From Gordonia zhenghanii (GTDB lineage: Bacteria; Actinomycetota; Actinomycetes; Mycobacteriales; Mycobacteriaceae), in the NCBI RefSeq assembly GCF_021738965.1, contig NZ_JAKKOQ010000007.1, forward strand, positions 281,620 through 345,619: DNA of 64,000 bases, in the 5' to 3' direction. Within the stretch, counting starts at the first letter, position 1. Every line of letters starts with the position of its first letter. The notes beneath the pieces are model-generated. The model had not been told where the DNA came from and ran no database searches. It saw nothing but the letters and a program-made list of their open reading frames with translations. Position numbers and translations under genes: made by a program. Below are positions 28,964 to 38,126 of the stretch, piece by piece.

Positions 28964-29794
28964 ATGACCGCACCACATGCGCGCACCCTCGACCGGGACA
29001 CCGTTCTCTGCGTCTCACTGGCCGCGAGACCGTCGAACATCGGCACCCGATTTCACAACTACCTCTACAACGAGCTCGGATTGAACTACGTCTACAAGGC
29101 GTTCGCGCCCGCCGATCTCGCCGCCGCGGTGCAGGGGATCCGCGGTCTCCCCATTCGAGGAGCAGCCGTGTCGATGCCGTACAAGGAATCGGTGCTCGAC
29201 CTCGTCGACGTCGTGGAGGCCTCGGCGGCGGCGACCGACTCGGTCAACACGATCGTCAACGACGACGGTGTGCTCCGGGCGTACAACACCGACTATCAGG
29301 CGGTCGCCGACCTCCTTGCCGGGGCGTCATTCGACAGGGGAGCGTCCGTTGCAGTCGCGGGAAGCGGTGGGATGGCGAAAGCTGTCGTCGCGGCCCTGCG
29401 GGACACCGGATTCACCGACGTCACCGTCGTGGCTCGCAATGTGGAGACCGGGCGGGCACTCGCCGACAGGTACGGGTTCGCGCACGCCACCGATCTCGGC
29501 GACGCTCGGCCTGCCTTTCTGGTCAACGCGGCGCCGGTCGGTATGGACGGCGGACCCGCCGAGCACGACCTTCCGTTCGCGCAGGGCGTCGTCGACGCCG
29601 CGACGGGATGTCTCGACGTCGTCGCGATGCCGCCGACGACGCCGCTGGTCGAATCGATGCGAGCGCGAGGTGCCGAAGTGATCAGCGGCGATGCCGTGAT
29701 CGCGGGCCAGGCCGCCGCACAGTTCGCGCTCTACACGGGAGTCACCCCTACACCTGAACAAGTGCGGAAGGCATCTGAGTACTCGCGAGGGTGA
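28964..29794 (+). CDS. Shikimate 5-dehydrogenase-like (AroE-family) protein
   Basis: 276 aa from the ATG at 28964; an in-frame upstream start would overlap the sigma gene. The AroE-type N-terminal domain contains VSMPYKES (Lys is the usual catalytic residue) and NTDYQA (the conserved Asp), followed by a Rossmann segment AVAGSGGMAKAVVAAL. The usual shikimate-binding S-x-S-P at the N-terminus is replaced by SLAARPSN, so this may be a paralogue with another substrate, not the shikimate-pathway enzyme. Cytosolic NAD(P)-linked reductase. Followed at 18 nt by the HAD gene. Confidence 0.78.
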   Translation: MTAPHARTLDRDTVLCVSLAARPSNIGTRFHNYLYNELGLNYVYKAFAPADLAAAVQGIRGLPIRGAAVSMPYKESVLDLVDVVEASAAATDSVNTIVNDDGVLRAYNTDYQAVADLLAGASFDRGASVAVAGSGGMAKAVVAALRDTGFTDVTVVARNVETGRALADRYGFAHATDLGDARPAFLVNAAPVGMDGGPAEHDLPFAQGVVDAATGCLDVVAMPPTTPLVESMRARGAEVISGDAVIAGQAAAQFALYTGVTPTPEQVRKASEYSRG

Positions 29795-29812
29795 GCGTGT
29801 AGGAGTTCTTCT

Positions 29813-30511
29813 ATGACAACCGGTTCCCTGAAGGTCCTCGCCTTCGACACGTTCGGCACGGTGACCGACTGGCACACCGGTGTCAGCGGAGTGCTGACGA
29901 ACGTCTTCCCCGGTCTGGATCCGTCCGAACTCGCCCGCGAGTGGCGGCGGCGCTACCAGCCGGTGATGGCCGAGGTCGAAGGAGGCAGCCGCCCGTGGAC
30001 ACTGCTCGACGATCTGCAACGAGAGACGCTCACTGACGTGCTGGCGCAAGTGCACGGGATCGTCGCGACCGACGCGCAGCTCGACGAAGCGGTGCACGCA
30101 TGGCATGTCATTCCGGCATGGCCCGACGTGTCGGAGGGGCTGCATCGACTCAAGCGCAAGTACACGATCTGCGCCCTGAGTAACGGGAACGTCGCCCTGC
30201 TCAACGAGATGGCGAAGGCGTCTGATCTGCCGTGGGACGTCATCGGCGGCTCCGACCTGTGGCGCCACTACAAGCCGGCACGTGAGACGTACCTCGGGCT
30301 CGTCGACCTGCTGCAGGTTCGGCCCGACGAAGCGATGATGGTCGCCACCCACTCCACCGATCTCGAGGCGGCTCGCGGCTTCGGCCTGCAGACCGCGTAT
30401 GTGGAACGGCCCGACGAATGGGGCCCGGATACGAAGACCGCAGAGCCCAGCGAACTCAATGCGTTCAACGTGGGCGGCATCGACGAACTGGCGACAGCGT
30501 TGGGGTGCTGA
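29813..30511 (+). CDS. Haloacid dehalogenase type II (HAD hydrolase)
   Basis: 232 aa. AGGAG lies 7 nt before the ATG. Motif I is FDTFGTVTD with the nucleophile Asp11; motif II is ALSNGN; the Lys is in HYKPARETY; motif III is MMVATHSTDLEAARGFG. The arrangement and length are those of L-2-haloacid dehalogenases, which hydrolyse 2-haloalkanoic acids to 2-hydroxy acids; other small substrates are possible. It converges with the ribokinase gene, 21 bp apart. Confidence 0.86.
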   Translation: MTTGSLKVLAFDTFGTVTDWHTGVSGVLTNVFPGLDPSELAREWRRRYQPVMAEVEGGSRPWTLLDDLQRETLTDVLAQVHGIVATDAQLDEAVHAWHVIPAWPDVSEGLHRLKRKYTICALSNGNVALLNEMAKASDLPWDVIGGSDLWRHYKPARETYLGLVDLLQVRPDEAMMVATHSTDLEAARGFGLQTAYVERPDEWGPDTKTAEPSELNAFNVGGIDELATALGC

Positions 30512-30532
30512 GCGAGGGTCTTGCGCCACCGA

Positions 30533-31387
30533 CTACGAACGGTTGAGCAGCGCGTCGATCCGGCCGCCCGTCGGTGCGGACGCTGCTCCGGCGACCGTGG
30601 TCGCGAGGGCTCCCGAGGCGTTCGCCCGTGCGAGACGGTCCGCAGGGGACAAGTGCCACGACGCGGCGAGAGCACCGGTGAACGCGTCGCCCGCGCCGGT
30701 CGTATCGACGACGTCGACGCCAAGCCCGTCGACACGGACTTCGCCGTGCGGTCCACGCATTCGCGCGCCGTCGGCGCCTAGCGTGGTGACGATCGTCGGT
30801 ATATGGACCCGATGCGACGCCAGTTCGTCGGCCTCCGACTGATTGACCACCGCGACGTCGACCAACGACCACAGTTCGGCCGGGAGGACGCGGACCGGCG
30901 ACGGATTCAACATCACTGTCGTGCCGGCGCGTTGTGCGGTGCGAGCGGCGTCGAGGACCACGGGGATCGGGATCTCCAGTTGGAGTAGCAGGACGTCGGC
31001 GTCGGCGATTGCTTGCCGGTCGTCGTCGGCGAGCGACAGGGCGGCGTTCGCTCCCGGGATCACCACGATCGTGTTCTCGCCGCCGCCGTCGACGGTGATC
31101 ACCGCAGTGCCGGTCGGACCAGGAACCGTCGACACCTTGAGGTGGACGTCGCTCAACGAGGAGAGGACGCGGTCGGCGGCGGGGTCGTCGCCGACCGCCC
31201 CGATGAACGTCGTCGACGCTCCCGCGCGCGCCGCCGCCCGAGCCTGGTTGGCGCCTTTGCCGCCCTGACCGTAGGAGACTGCGGTACCCGAGACGGTCTC
31301 GCCGGGTTCGGGGAACCGCTCGCAGGAGGCGACCACGTCCGAGTTGATGGAGCCGACGACGGTGACGGAGGTCGTGGGGAGGGTCAT
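30533..31387 (-). CDS. rbsK: Ribokinase
   Basis: 284 aa PfkB-family sugar kinase. It starts with GSINSDVV, with the sugar-binding GGKGANQA near residue 42, [10 protein letters not shown] in the middle, and the C-terminal anion-hole and catalytic motif [12 protein letters not shown]. This pattern is that of ribokinase, which makes ribose 5-phosphate with ATP. No ribose transporter is adjacent. TACAGT (31394-31399) lies 6 nt before the ATG, so the mRNA may be leaderless. Divergent from argS. Confidence 0.86.
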   Translation of the reverse strand: MTLPTTSVTVVGSINSDVVASCERFPEPGETVSGTAVSYGQGGKGANQARAAARAGASTTFIGAVGDDPAADRVLSSLSDVHLKVSTVPGPTGTAVITVDGGGENTIVVIPGANAALSLADDDRQAIADADVLLLQLEIPIPVVLDAARTAQRAGTTVMLNPSPVRVLPAELWSLVDVAVVNQSEADELASHRVHIPTIVTTLGADGARMRGPHGEVRVDGLGVDVVDTTGAGDAFTGALAASWHLSPADRLARANASGALATTVAGAASAPTGGRIDALLNRS

Positions 31388-31393
31388 GGGGAG

Positions 31394-31444
31394 ACTGTAG
31401 GCGGCGAGTCCGGGGGCTCGGGAGATGTGATCGCCCGATAGGAT
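31394..31444. promoter_or_regulatory. Divergent rbsK/argS promoters
   Basis: On the minus strand TACAGT (31394-31399) is 6 nt from the rbsK ATG. On the plus strand TAGGAT (31439-31444) is 8 nt from the argS GTG. Both look like -10 elements of leaderless genes. Confidence 0.5.
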
Positions 31445-31452
31445 GGGTACCC

Positions 31453-33105
31453 GTGACTCCCACCGAACTCGCCAGTCTGCTGCGCGCTGCCACGCAGAAG
31501 GTCTTTCAAGCCCATGACCTGGACGTCGACCTCATTCCTGAGACGGTGGTCGTCGAGCGTCCGCGTAGTCCCGAACACGGCGACTACGCCACCAACATCG
31601 CCCTGCAACTCGGCAAGAAGACCGGGGTCAACCCGCGCGAACTGGCGACGTGGCTCGCCGACGAGTTCGCTGCAGACTCCGGATTCGAGTCGGCGGAGGT
31701 CGCAGGCCCCGGCTTCGTCAATCTGCGACTGGCCGCGGCTGCGCAGAACCAGACCGTCGCAACCGTCATCGCCGAGCGCGAGGCATACGGCCGCGGGGAC
31801 GAACTGAATGCCCTGAACGTCAACCTCGAATTCGTGTCGGCTAACCCGACCGGCCCCATCCACCTCGGTGGAACCCGTTGGGCCGCAGTCGGAGACGCGC
31901 TCGGCCGAGTCCTGGCGGCCCGCGGCGCGACCGTCACCCGCGAGTACTACTTCAACGACCACGGTGAGCAGATCAACCGGTTCGCGCGGTCGCTGCTCGC
32001 CGCAGCTCTCGATCAGCCCGCCCCCGAGGACGGCTATGCGGGCGAGTACATCAAGGAGATCGCCGAGACGGTCGTCGGCACAAATCCCGGCGTGCTCGAC
32101 CTCGCCGAAGACGACCGGCTCGAGACGTTCCGCGCCGACGGCGTCGAGCTGATGTTCGCGCACATCAAGCGGACGCTCGCCGAGTTCGGCACCGTGTTCG
32201 ACGTCTACACGCACGAGAACTCGATGTTCGATCGCGGTCTCGTCGACGAGTCCATCGCTCAACTCAAAGCCAGCGACAACCTGTACGAGGCCGACGGCGC
32301 CTGGTGGCTGCGGTCCACCAACTACGGCGACGACAAAGACCGTGTGGTCCTCAAGAGCGACGGGAACGCCGCGTACATCGCGGGCGACATCGCCTACCTC
32401 AAAGACAAGCACGATCGTGGCGCCAACCACCTGATCTACATGCTGGGCGCCGACCACCACGGCTACGTCGTCCGTCTCAAGGCAGCGGCCGCCGCGCTCG
32501 GCTACGACGCCGACTCGGTCGAAGTCCTCATCGGCCAGATGGTGAACCTGGTCAAGGACGGCAAGCCGGTCCGGATGAGCAAGCGTGCAGGAACCGTGAT
32601 CACGCTCGACGACCTCGTCGAAGCCGTCGGAGTGGACGCCGCGCGCTACGCGTTGATCCGGTCGTCGATCGACGTCAACATCGACATCGACCTCGATCTT
32701 CTGCGCAAGCAGTCGTCCGACAACCCGGTGTACTACGTCCAGTACGCGCACGCTCGGCTGTCGGCGCTTGCGCGTAGTGCCGCCGACCTGGGACTCGCGC
32801 CGTCCACCGAGCATCTCGAACTGCTCGACGACGAGTCCGAGGGCGATCTGATCCGCACGATCGGCGACTACACGGAGATCGTCGCGAGTGCCGCGAACCT
32901 CCGTGAGCCGCACCGCGTGAGCCGGTATCTGGAGGCGCTTGCCGGCGCCTATCACCGCTTCTACTCGCGGTGCCGCGTCCTGCCGCAAGGCGACGACGAC
33001 CCGTCCGACGTCCACGCAGCGCGGCTCGCGTTGTGCGAGGCGACCCGTCAAGTGCTGGCCAACGGTCTCGACCTGGTCGGCGTGAGCGCACCGGAGCGTA
33101 TGTGA
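31453..33105 (+). CDS. argS: Arginyl-tRNA synthetase
   Basis: 550 aa, normal length. An N-terminal Arg-tRNA-synthetase domain (1-100) is followed by the class I catalytic domain with the HIGH-like motif PTGPIHLGG, the [14 protein letters not shown] segment, [18 protein letters not shown] (KMSKS-like), and the C-terminal DALR anticodon-binding domain. It attaches arginine to tRNA-Arg. GTG start, probably leaderless. First gene of the argS-lysA-hom-thrC-thrB run; it overlaps lysA by 1 nt. Confidence 0.97.
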   Translation: MTPTELASLLRAATQKVFQAHDLDVDLIPETVVVERPRSPEHGDYATNIALQLGKKTGVNPRELATWLADEFAADSGFESAEVAGPGFVNLRLAAAAQNQTVATVIAEREAYGRGDELNALNVNLEFVSANPTGPIHLGGTRWAAVGDALGRVLAARGATVTREYYFNDHGEQINRFARSLLAAALDQPAPEDGYAGEYIKEIAETVVGTNPGVLDLAEDDRLETFRADGVELMFAHIKRTLAEFGTVFDVYTHENSMFDRGLVDESIAQLKASDNLYEADGAWWLRSTNYGDDKDRVVLKSDGNAAYIAGDIAYLKDKHDRGANHLIYMLGADHHGYVVRLKAAAAALGYDADSVEVLIGQMVNLVKDGKPVRMSKRAGTVITLDDLVEAVGVDAARYALIRSSIDVNIDIDLDLLRKQSSDNPVYYVQYAHARLSALARSAADLGLAPSTEHLELLDDESEGDLIRTIGDYTEIVASAANLREPHRVSRYLEALAGAYHRFYSRCRVLPQGDDDPSDVHAARLALCEATRQVLANGLDLVGVSAPERM

Positions 33106-34523
33106 TGGCACACCCCGCAGGTCCGCGCCACGCGGACATCCTCGCCGCTCCGCACCTCGCGGAGCGACCCAATTCGCCCGCTGAGCTCGCCGAGATCCCG
33201 GCGAACGTCTATCCGCGGGGCGCCGGTCGTACGGACGACGGCACTGTCACGATCGGCGGGATCGCCGTCGACGAGCTCGCCGACACGTACGGCACTCCGC
33301 TGTTCGTGTACGACGAAGCCGACTTCCGCTCGCGCTGCGCCGACATGCAGGCCGCGTTCGGTCCGCATGGCCGCGTGCACTACGCCTCGAAGGCGTTCCT
33401 GTCGCTCGAGGTGGCGCGCTGGGTGCAGAGCGAAGGTCTCTCGCTGGACGTCTGCACCGGCGGTGAACTCGCCATCGCGTTGCGCGCGGGATTCCCGGCT
33501 GAGCGGATCGCGATGCACGGCAACAACAAGAGCGAGGCCGAGCTCGACTTCGCGCTCGAGTCGGAGATCGGCCACGTCGTCGTCGACTCGATGATCGAGA
33601 TCGAGCGCCTCAACCGTCTGGCCGGTGCGCGCGGCGTGGTCGCCGACGTCCTGATCCGCGTGACGCCTGGCGTCGAAGCGCACACCCACGAGTTCATCTC
33701 GACCGCGCACGAGGACCAGAAGTTCGGGTTCGCGCTGGTGGGTGGCAAGGCCATGGACGCGATTCGCGCGGTCTTCGGCTCCGACAACCTGCGCCTCGTC
33801 GGTCTGCACAGCCACATCGGTTCGCAGATCTTCGAGATCGACGGCTTCGAACTAGCCGCGCACCGGGTCCTCGGTCTGCTCGCAGACGTCGTCGCCGAGT
33901 TCGGTGTCGAGAAGACCAAGCAGATCGAGGTCCTCGACCTCGGCGGCGGACTCGGCATCTCCTATGTCCCGTCCGAGGATCCGCCGCTGGTGGCCGACCT
34001 CGCCGCGTCGCTCGTCGACATCGTGCGTCGCGAGTCCGACCGGCTGGGTCTGCCGATGCCGTTGATCGCCGTCGAACCAGGCCGCGCGATCGCCGGTCCG
34101 GCGGGCGTCACCGTCTACCGAGTCGGCACCATCAAGGACGTTCAGCTCGACGGTGCGGCGACCCGTCGCTACGTGTCCGTCGACGGCGGCATGAGCGACA
34201 ACATCCGCACCGTCCTGTACGACGCCGAATACGATGTGCGGCTTGCCAGCAGAGTGTCGGACGCGCAGGCTGTCGTATGTCGAGTGGTGGGAAAGCACTG
34301 CGAGTCCGGCGACATCGTCGTCCGGGACTGCTGGCTTCCGGCCGACCTGACGCCGGGCGACCTGCTGGTGGTGGGCGCGACCGGTGCATACTGCTATTCG
34401 ATGTCGAGCCGGTACAACATGGCGCCGCGCCCCGCGGTCGCCGCCGTGCACGACGGCGCATCGCGGCTCATGCTGCGGCGCGAGACCGTGGAAGATTTCT
34501 TGAGCTTGGAGGTCCAGCCCTGA
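33105..34523 (+). CDS. lysA: Diaminopimelate decarboxylase
   Basis: 472 aa from the ATG at 33105, whose A is the last base of the argS stop (TGATG). A PLP enzyme of the alanine-racemase fold: the PLP lysine is in [10 protein letters not shown], with the conserved segments [20 protein letters not shown] and EPGRAI, and the substrate-binding CxSGD-like CESGD. It converts meso-diaminopimelate to lysine, the last step of the pathway. The position before hom-thrC-thrB is conserved in Mycobacteriales. Ends in a 1-nt overlap with hom. Confidence 0.96.
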   Translation: MAHPAGPRHADILAAPHLAERPNSPAELAEIPANVYPRGAGRTDDGTVTIGGIAVDELADTYGTPLFVYDEADFRSRCADMQAAFGPHGRVHYASKAFLSLEVARWVQSEGLSLDVCTGGELAIALRAGFPAERIAMHGNNKSEAELDFALESEIGHVVVDSMIEIERLNRLAGARGVVADVLIRVTPGVEAHTHEFISTAHEDQKFGFALVGGKAMDAIRAVFGSDNLRLVGLHSHIGSQIFEIDGFELAAHRVLGLLADVVAEFGVEKTKQIEVLDLGGGLGISYVPSEDPPLVADLAASLVDIVRRESDRLGLPMPLIAVEPGRAIAGPAGVTVYRVGTIKDVQLDGAATRRYVSVDGGMSDNIRTVLYDAEYDVRLASRVSDAQAVVCRVVGKHCESGDIVVRDCWLPADLTPGDLLVVGATGAYCYSMSSRYNMAPRPAVAAVHDGASRLMLRRETVEDFLSLEVQP

Positions 34524-35833
34524 TGGCCGCAACGTCACGTCGCCCGATCGGTGTCGCCGTCCTCGGGATGGGGAACGTCGGAACCGAGGTCGTACGGAAC
34601 CTCAACGACAAGGCCGCTGATCTCGAGGCGCGCGTAGGCGCGCCCGTTCAGCTGCGCGGCGTCGCCGTCCGCGATCTGGCGCGTCCCCGCGGGGCCGTCG
34701 ACTCGGCTGTCCTCACCGATGACGCAGAGTCGCTCGTGACTCGCGACGACATCGACGTGGTCGTGGAACTGATCGGCGGAATCGAGCCGCCGCGCAGCCT
34801 GATCCGCGCAGCACTGCAGGCCGGGAAGTCGGTGATCACCGCCAACAAGGCGTTGATGGCCGTGCACTCGGGCGAACTCTCCGAGGCTGCCGCAGCCAGC
34901 AATGTCGACCTCTACTTCGAGGCTGCCGTCGCCGGAGCGATCCCGGTGATCCGGCCCCTCACGCAGTCGCTGGCAGGCGATTCGGTGAACCGGGTGGCCG
35001 GCATCGTCAACGGCACCACCAACTACATCCTCTCGGAGATGGACGAGACCGGGGCCGCTTACGAGGACGTCCTCGCCGAAGCCGTGCGCCTGGGCTACGC
35101 CGAAGCCGATCCGACCGCCGACGTCGAAGGCCATGACGCAGCGGCGAAGGCCGCGATCCTCGCATCGATCGCCTTCCACTCGCGGGTCACGGCGAACGAC
35201 GTCTACTGTGAGGGCATCAGCGCGATCACCTCCGACGACCTCATCGCAGCGAAGAAGTTCGACTGCACGGTGAAGCTGCTGTCGATCTGTGAGCGCATCG
35301 AGGCCGACGGCGTCGAGAAGATTTCAGCACGCGTCTACCCGGCCCTCATTCCGTTCGAGCACCCGCTCGCCACCGTCAACGGCGCATTCAACGCCGTTGT
35401 CGTGGAAGCCGAGGACGCCGGCCGTCTGATGTTCTACGGGCAGGGCGCAGGAGGCGCGCCGACCGCGTCCGCAGTCCTCGGTGATCTCGTCATGGCGGCC
35501 CGTAATCGCGTCAACGGTGGTCGCGGCCCGTTGGAATCGACGTACGCGTCGTTGCCCGTCGCGCCGATCGACGACGTCCAGACCCGGTACTACGTGTCGA
35601 TGAACGTCGCCGACAAGGCGGGCGTCCTCGAACAAGTCGCCGCCGAGTTCGCCAAACGCTCGGTGTCCATCGCCGCCGTCCGGCAGGAGGGCGCGGGGGA
35701 GTCCGCGCGCCTGATCGTCGTCACCCATCGCGCCTCCGACAAAGACCAGTCGGAGACCGTCGCCGCTATTGAGAAGATGGACTCCGTCATCAAGGTGTCC
35801 AGCGTGCTCCGACTGGAGGGAACCAATGACTGA
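34523..35833 (+). CDS. hom: Homoserine dehydrogenase
   Basis: 436 aa from the ATG at 34523 (overlap TGATG). NAD(P)-binding [13 protein letters not shown] at the N-terminus; catalytic segment [14 protein letters not shown] and the Lys in [16 protein letters not shown]; a C-terminal ACT domain begins at about residue 355 ([20 protein letters not shown]). It reduces aspartate semialdehyde to homoserine. The ACT domain is the usual site of threonine feedback inhibition. Overlaps thrC by 8 nt. Confidence 0.96.
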   Translation: MAATSRRPIGVAVLGMGNVGTEVVRNLNDKAADLEARVGAPVQLRGVAVRDLARPRGAVDSAVLTDDAESLVTRDDIDVVVELIGGIEPPRSLIRAALQAGKSVITANKALMAVHSGELSEAAAASNVDLYFEAAVAGAIPVIRPLTQSLAGDSVNRVAGIVNGTTNYILSEMDETGAAYEDVLAEAVRLGYAEADPTADVEGHDAAAKAAILASIAFHSRVTANDVYCEGISAITSDDLIAAKKFDCTVKLLSICERIEADGVEKISARVYPALIPFEHPLATVNGAFNAVVVEAEDAGRLMFYGQGAGGAPTASAVLGDLVMAARNRVNGGRGPLESTYASLPVAPIDDVQTRYYVSMNVADKAGVLEQVAAEFAKRSVSIAAVRQEGAGESARLIVVTHRASDKDQSETVAAIEKMDSVIKVSSVLRLEGTND

Positions 35834-36911
35834 CTCCGCTTACCAGCCCGTCCACCAGGGCTGGCCCGGACTGATCGAGGCCTACCGCGATCGTCTGCCC
35901 GTGGGCGACGACTGGAAGGTCGTCACCCTCCACGAGGGGGCGACGCCCCTCATCGCGGCCCCGGTGCTCTCGGAGATCACCGGCTGCGACGTGTACCTGA
36001 AGGTCGAGGGCCTCAACCCGACGGGTTCGTTCAAGGACCGCGGTATGACGATGGCCGTCACCAATGCCGTCAACAACGGCAAGAAGGCCGTGCTGTGCGC
36101 GTCGACCGGAAACACGTCGGCGTCGGCAGCGGCGTACGCGACCCGGGCAGGCATGACCTGCGCCGTCCTCATCCCGGAGGGCAAGATCGCGATGGGCAAA
36201 CTCGCCCAGGCCGTCATGCACGGTGCGCAGATCATCCAGGTGCAGGGCAACTTCGACGACTGCCTCGAGTTGGCTCGCAAGGTGACGGCCGAGTTCACCG
36301 AGATCGAACTCGTGAACTCGGTGAACCCGGCCCGCATCGAAGGCCAGAAGACGGCGTCGTTCGAGATCGTCGACGTGCTCGGGAAGGCCCCCGACGTCCA
36401 CGCACTGCCCGTCGGCAACGCAGGCAACATCACTGCGTACTGGAAGGGCTACCGCGAGTACCACGCCGACGGCATCATCTCGACGCTGCCACGCATGCTC
36501 GGCGTGCAGGCCGCAGGAGCTGCGCCCCTGGTCAACGGGGCTCCGGTGTCGGATCCCGAGACTGTCGCCACCGCGATCCGCATCGGTTCGCCTGCGAGTT
36601 GGAACCAGGCGGTCGCAGCCAAAGACGAGTCGAACGGCCAGTTCCGCGCGGCGACCGATGAGAAGATCCTCGAGGCGTACCGTCTCGTCGCGGGCCGCGA
36701 AGGCGTGTTCGTCGAACCGGCCTCCGCTGCCAGCGTCGCAGGCCTGCTCGCCGCGCACGAAGACGGATGGATCGAAGCGGGTTCGACCGTCGTGTGCACG
36801 GTGACCGGCAACGGACTCAAGGACCCGGACACCGCTCTGCTGGAGATGGTCGAGGTCGACGCGATCCCGGTCGACCCGGTGGCGGTTGCGCGCGCGCTGG
36901 GCGTCAGCTGA
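35826..36911 (+). CDS. thrC: Threonine synthase
   Basis: 361 aa from the ATG at 35826, inside the end of hom, with GGAGG at 35816-35820. A PLP fold type II enzyme: the PLP lysine is in [11 protein letters not shown], the phosphate-binding loop is [15 protein letters not shown], and late SSA-type segments read [11 protein letters not shown]. It makes threonine from O-phosphohomoserine. Followed at 5 nt by thrB. Confidence 0.96.
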   Translation: MTDSAYQPVHQGWPGLIEAYRDRLPVGDDWKVVTLHEGATPLIAAPVLSEITGCDVYLKVEGLNPTGSFKDRGMTMAVTNAVNNGKKAVLCASTGNTSASAAAYATRAGMTCAVLIPEGKIAMGKLAQAVMHGAQIIQVQGNFDDCLELARKVTAEFTEIELVNSVNPARIEGQKTASFEIVDVLGKAPDVHALPVGNAGNITAYWKGYREYHADGIISTLPRMLGVQAAGAAPLVNGAPVSDPETVATAIRIGSPASWNQAVAAKDESNGQFRAATDEKILEAYRLVAGREGVFVEPASAASVAGLLAAHEDGWIEAGSTVVCTVTGNGLKDPDTALLEMVEVDAIPVDPVAVARALGVS

Positions 36912-36916
36912 CGAGT

Positions 36917-37879
36917 ATGGGGAACGCTGTGAGTGCTGCTTCGACAATCGGGGCTCCGAACGCCGAGATCGTCCTCTCCGAGGGGACGACCGTTCGGGTT
37001 CGCGTTCCGGCGTCGAGCGCGAACCTCGGTCCAGGCTTCGACTGCCTCGGGCTGGCCTTGGGGATGTACGACGAAGTCGAGGTGACGGTCACGTCCGCCG
37101 ACGTCGTCGTCGCCGTCGAAGGCGAAGCGGCGGGCGACGTCCCGACTGACGAACGACACCTGGTGGCGCGCGCGGTGATCCGTGGACTCGAGTTCGCGGG
37201 CGTCGCTGCGCCCGGCATCGCCCTGCGCTGCGTCAACACGATTCCACATTCGCGCGGCCTCGGATCGTCGGCGGCCGCCGTGGTCGGCGGTCTCGCCGCC
37301 GCATCGGCGCTGCTCATCGCAGACGGTCGCCGCAGCGGGCTCACCGCGAGCGAATTGGTCCAGCTGTCCAGTGAGTTCGAAGGGCACCCGGACAATGCGG
37401 CGGCGTCGGTCCTCGGGTCCGGCGTGGTCACGTGGACGCGCGCAGACGGCGAGTTCTTCGCGCGGAAGCTCCACGTGCACGCCGATATCCGGGCCACTTC
37501 GTTCATCCCGCAGACCCGTTCGTCGACGGCTCTCACACGAGGGCTTCTGCCCGATGCCGTGCCGCGCGCAGACGCGGTGTTCAACCTCAGCCGCGCGGCG
37601 CTGGGGATCGTCGCGCTGACGAGTGATCCCACCTGTCTGTTCGACGCGACGACCGACCGACTGCACCAGCCGTACCGAGCCGAGGTGATGCCGGCGACGA
37701 ACGGCCTGATGGACGCGCTGCGGGAGCGTGGGCATGCCGCGACCGTCTCAGGTGCGGGTCCATCGGTTCTGGTCTTGGGCACCGTCGAGCTCGGCGACGA
37801 CGAGGCGAGGCTGGCAGGCGAGTTCGGATTCGAGATGGTGTCGCTGCCGATCGCGGCCGGCGTGGAAGTGGTCGGTTAG
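36917..37879 (+). CDS. thrB: Homoserine kinase
   Basis: 320 aa from the ATG at 36917; a GTG at 36929 is also in frame with GGGGAA upstream and would give 316 aa. A GHMP kinase: VRVPASSANLGPGFDCLGLAL at the N-terminus, the ATP loop IPHSRGLGSSAAAVVGGL, and the late GHMP motif ATVSGAGPSVLVLG. It phosphorylates homoserine to feed threonine synthase. Last gene of the amino-acid run before rho. Confidence 0.95.
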   Translation: MGNAVSAASTIGAPNAEIVLSEGTTVRVRVPASSANLGPGFDCLGLALGMYDEVEVTVTSADVVVAVEGEAAGDVPTDERHLVARAVIRGLEFAGVAAPGIALRCVNTIPHSRGLGSSAAAVVGGLAAASALLIADGRRSGLTASELVQLSSEFEGHPDNAAASVLGSGVVTWTRADGEFFARKLHVHADIRATSFIPQTRSSTALTRGLLPDAVPRADAVFNLSRAALGIVALTSDPTCLFDATTDRLHQPYRAEVMPATNGLMDALRERGHAATVSGAGPSVLVLGTVELGDDEARLAGEFGFEMVSLPIAAGVEVVG

Positions 37880-38126
37880 TCGACGGGAGCATTCGGCTGG
37901 GGCATTTCGACTGGGGGCATTCGCCCCTTCCGTGCCTGACGCTGTACCCGGTGGTACGCTGGAATAGCTCCGCCGTGAAGGCCACGATCTAGTGCCTTTA
38001 TTCTCCCGGCCGCTAAGGACTTCTTCCGACATCGGTCGCCTTCGGCGAAGTGATGAGATGACATGCTCCCCGCTCGCTCATGAGTGGACGCCCCGGCCTC
38101 TGGTGTCGGGGAACGAAAGGAATTCC
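37880..38126 (+). promoter_or_regulatory. thrB-rho gap and rho leader
   Basis: The first 50 nt hold degenerate tandem GGGGCATTTCGACTGGGG-type units ending in a small hairpin (GGGGC/GCCCC, 37914-37927), a possible thrB terminator. TACGCT (37955-37960) could be the rho -10. The leader contains a possible 6-codon open frame (38073-38093) and a hairpin CCCCG/CGGGG (38091-38111) next to the ribosome site AAAGG (38116-38120). Rho is autoregulated in other bacteria; whether this leader does so is inference. Confidence 0.4.
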
